Below, in pieces: positions 34,905 through 35,510 of a DNA stretch of 35,510 nt (its first letter is position 1; every line of letters starts with the position of its first letter). Under the pieces are notes generated by a model, which worked only from the letters and a program-made list of their open reading frames with translations, did not search any database and was not told the origin of the DNA. The translations under genes and the position numbers were made by a program. The stretch comes from Deltaproteobacteria bacterium (GTDB taxonomy: Bacteria; Desulfobacterota; Syntrophia; Syntrophales; UBA2210), in contig JAFDBG010000029.1 of assembly GCA_019313385.1 (NCBI GenBank), forward strand, positions 1 through 35,510, given 5' to 3'.

Positions 34905-35510
34905 TATCTGGAGAGTGCGGGGCTCTAACGTGCCATATTGAAACGGCTGATGAACTTGATGGCGTGGATTTCAGCGGGTGTGAAAACATAGGGGTGTCTG
35001 CAGGGGCATCCACGCCAAACTGGATAACTGAGGGCGTGATAGATTATCTCACCCACAATCGAAGAGGAACGGTGCCGGGGAAATTGAGAGTTTTTTACAA
35101 TCTCTGGATATTTTTCGTCAGAACAGATATCTCTTCCGCCATTGGCGCCGGATGCCTCTCCCTTGTCAGCATGTTTCTGCAGGGACTCAGTGTGAATTTG
35201 TCAAATATCCTGATCGCCGCTTTATGTGTATACGCGATACATACGATAAACAGGCTGCAGAAAAGAAGTTTTGGGAGGATAAAGGGAAGCTTCAGAGAAG
35301 AATCTTACATGAAACACAGAGGCATCTACATGACAGCTGCCATGGTCTCTCTTGTGCTTGCATCCGTGCTTTCCTTTGTGGCAGGTCCGGCGCCCTTTAT
35401 TCTGGTCGGTTTTATTTCACTCTCCGGTGTGCTCTATAATGTTACTCTATGGGGGAAAAGACTGGAGGATATACCCGGTTCTAAGAATATTTTTACCGCT
35501 ATGGGATGGG
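34874..35510 (+). CDS. IspH C-terminus fused to a UbiA-like membrane domain (partial)
   Basis: The frame continuing after the ispH G run, with no stop before the window edge. It first reads the rest of IspH: NSANTQRLAMISGECG, then HIETADELDGVDFSGC and VSAGASTPNWITEGVIDYL. From about 35065 it passes without a break into RRGTVPGKLRVFYN and a hydrophobic protein with at least three membrane segments (GAGCLSLVSMFLQG, NLSNILIAALCVYAIHTINR, GIYMTAAMVSLVLASVLSFV). Near the edge are LYNVTLWGKRLEDIPG and KNIFTAMGW, which resemble the second loop of UbiA prenyltransferases. The usual first NDxxDxxxD motif is not visible (HTINRLQKRS instead). It is therefore a likely IspH-UbiA-like fusion, cut by the window end. 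Confidence 0.7.

Overview
The window looks like chromosomal DNA of an anaerobic, Gram-negative bacterium, most likely a Desulfobacterota (former Deltaproteobacteria, Syntrophales-like) lineage. The support is indirect. There is an EF-G of the mitochondrial/spirochaete/delta type, a TonB receptor and lipoproteins (so an outer membrane), a TRAP transporter, the DXP isoprenoid route, and palindromic dispersed repeats whose core resembles repeats common in that phylum. No rRNA, tRNA or CRISPR array was seen.

Layout. (1) 1-5459: murI diverges from an EF-G gene. An orphan P-loop protein, a 117-bp MITE-like repeat and a membrane-anchored MA-type metallopeptidase follow. (2) 5465-7439: a YgjP-like metalloprotein gene and a REP-associated tyrosine transposase (RAYT). 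The RAYT is bracketed by one inverted and two tandem copies of a 26-bp REP-like sequence. (3) 7448-12960 (minus strand): a compact five-gene operon of TonB receptor, fused double ECF ATPase, EcfT, a TiaS-like 'DDTD' protein and a putative S component. It is preceded by six 10-bp iterons. This is the best candidate for an undescribed system: uptake of an unknown ligand across both membranes, coupled to a TiaS-like enzyme. (4) 13249-16995: ileS-lspA and a convergent 3D-domain lipoprotein. (5) 17057-20863: a second repeat related to the first, a dctPQM TRAP operon and a small membrane protein. (6) 21111-24781: a histidine cluster hisI-hisG-hisB-(lipoprotein)-hisA-HIT, without hisH or hisF. (7) 24820-28818: yqeY-dnaG-rpoD, a macromolecular-synthesis-type cluster. 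(8) 28961-35510: xseA-xseB-ispA-dxs-tlyA-ispH, an isoprenoid cluster running off the right edge.

Three housekeeping genes look odd. hisG has a frameshift with about 29 bases apparently missing at the start of its regulatory domain. ispH has a one-base frameshift in a run of nine G; beyond it the frame continues through the IspH C-terminus into a UbiA-like membrane domain. RpoD is canonical except in region 4.2, where the -35 recognition helix is replaced in frame by unrelated residues. The first two could be real lesions or errors in the sequence. The third has no frame break and cannot be explained by a simple indel.

How the parts work together: the left and middle blocks serve the envelope (peptidoglycan precursor, lipoprotein processing, uptake). 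The right half is core information processing plus histidine and isoprenoid biosynthesis. Start codons were chosen from ribosome-binding sites and family N-termini; functions are inferred from motifs read by eye, without database searches.
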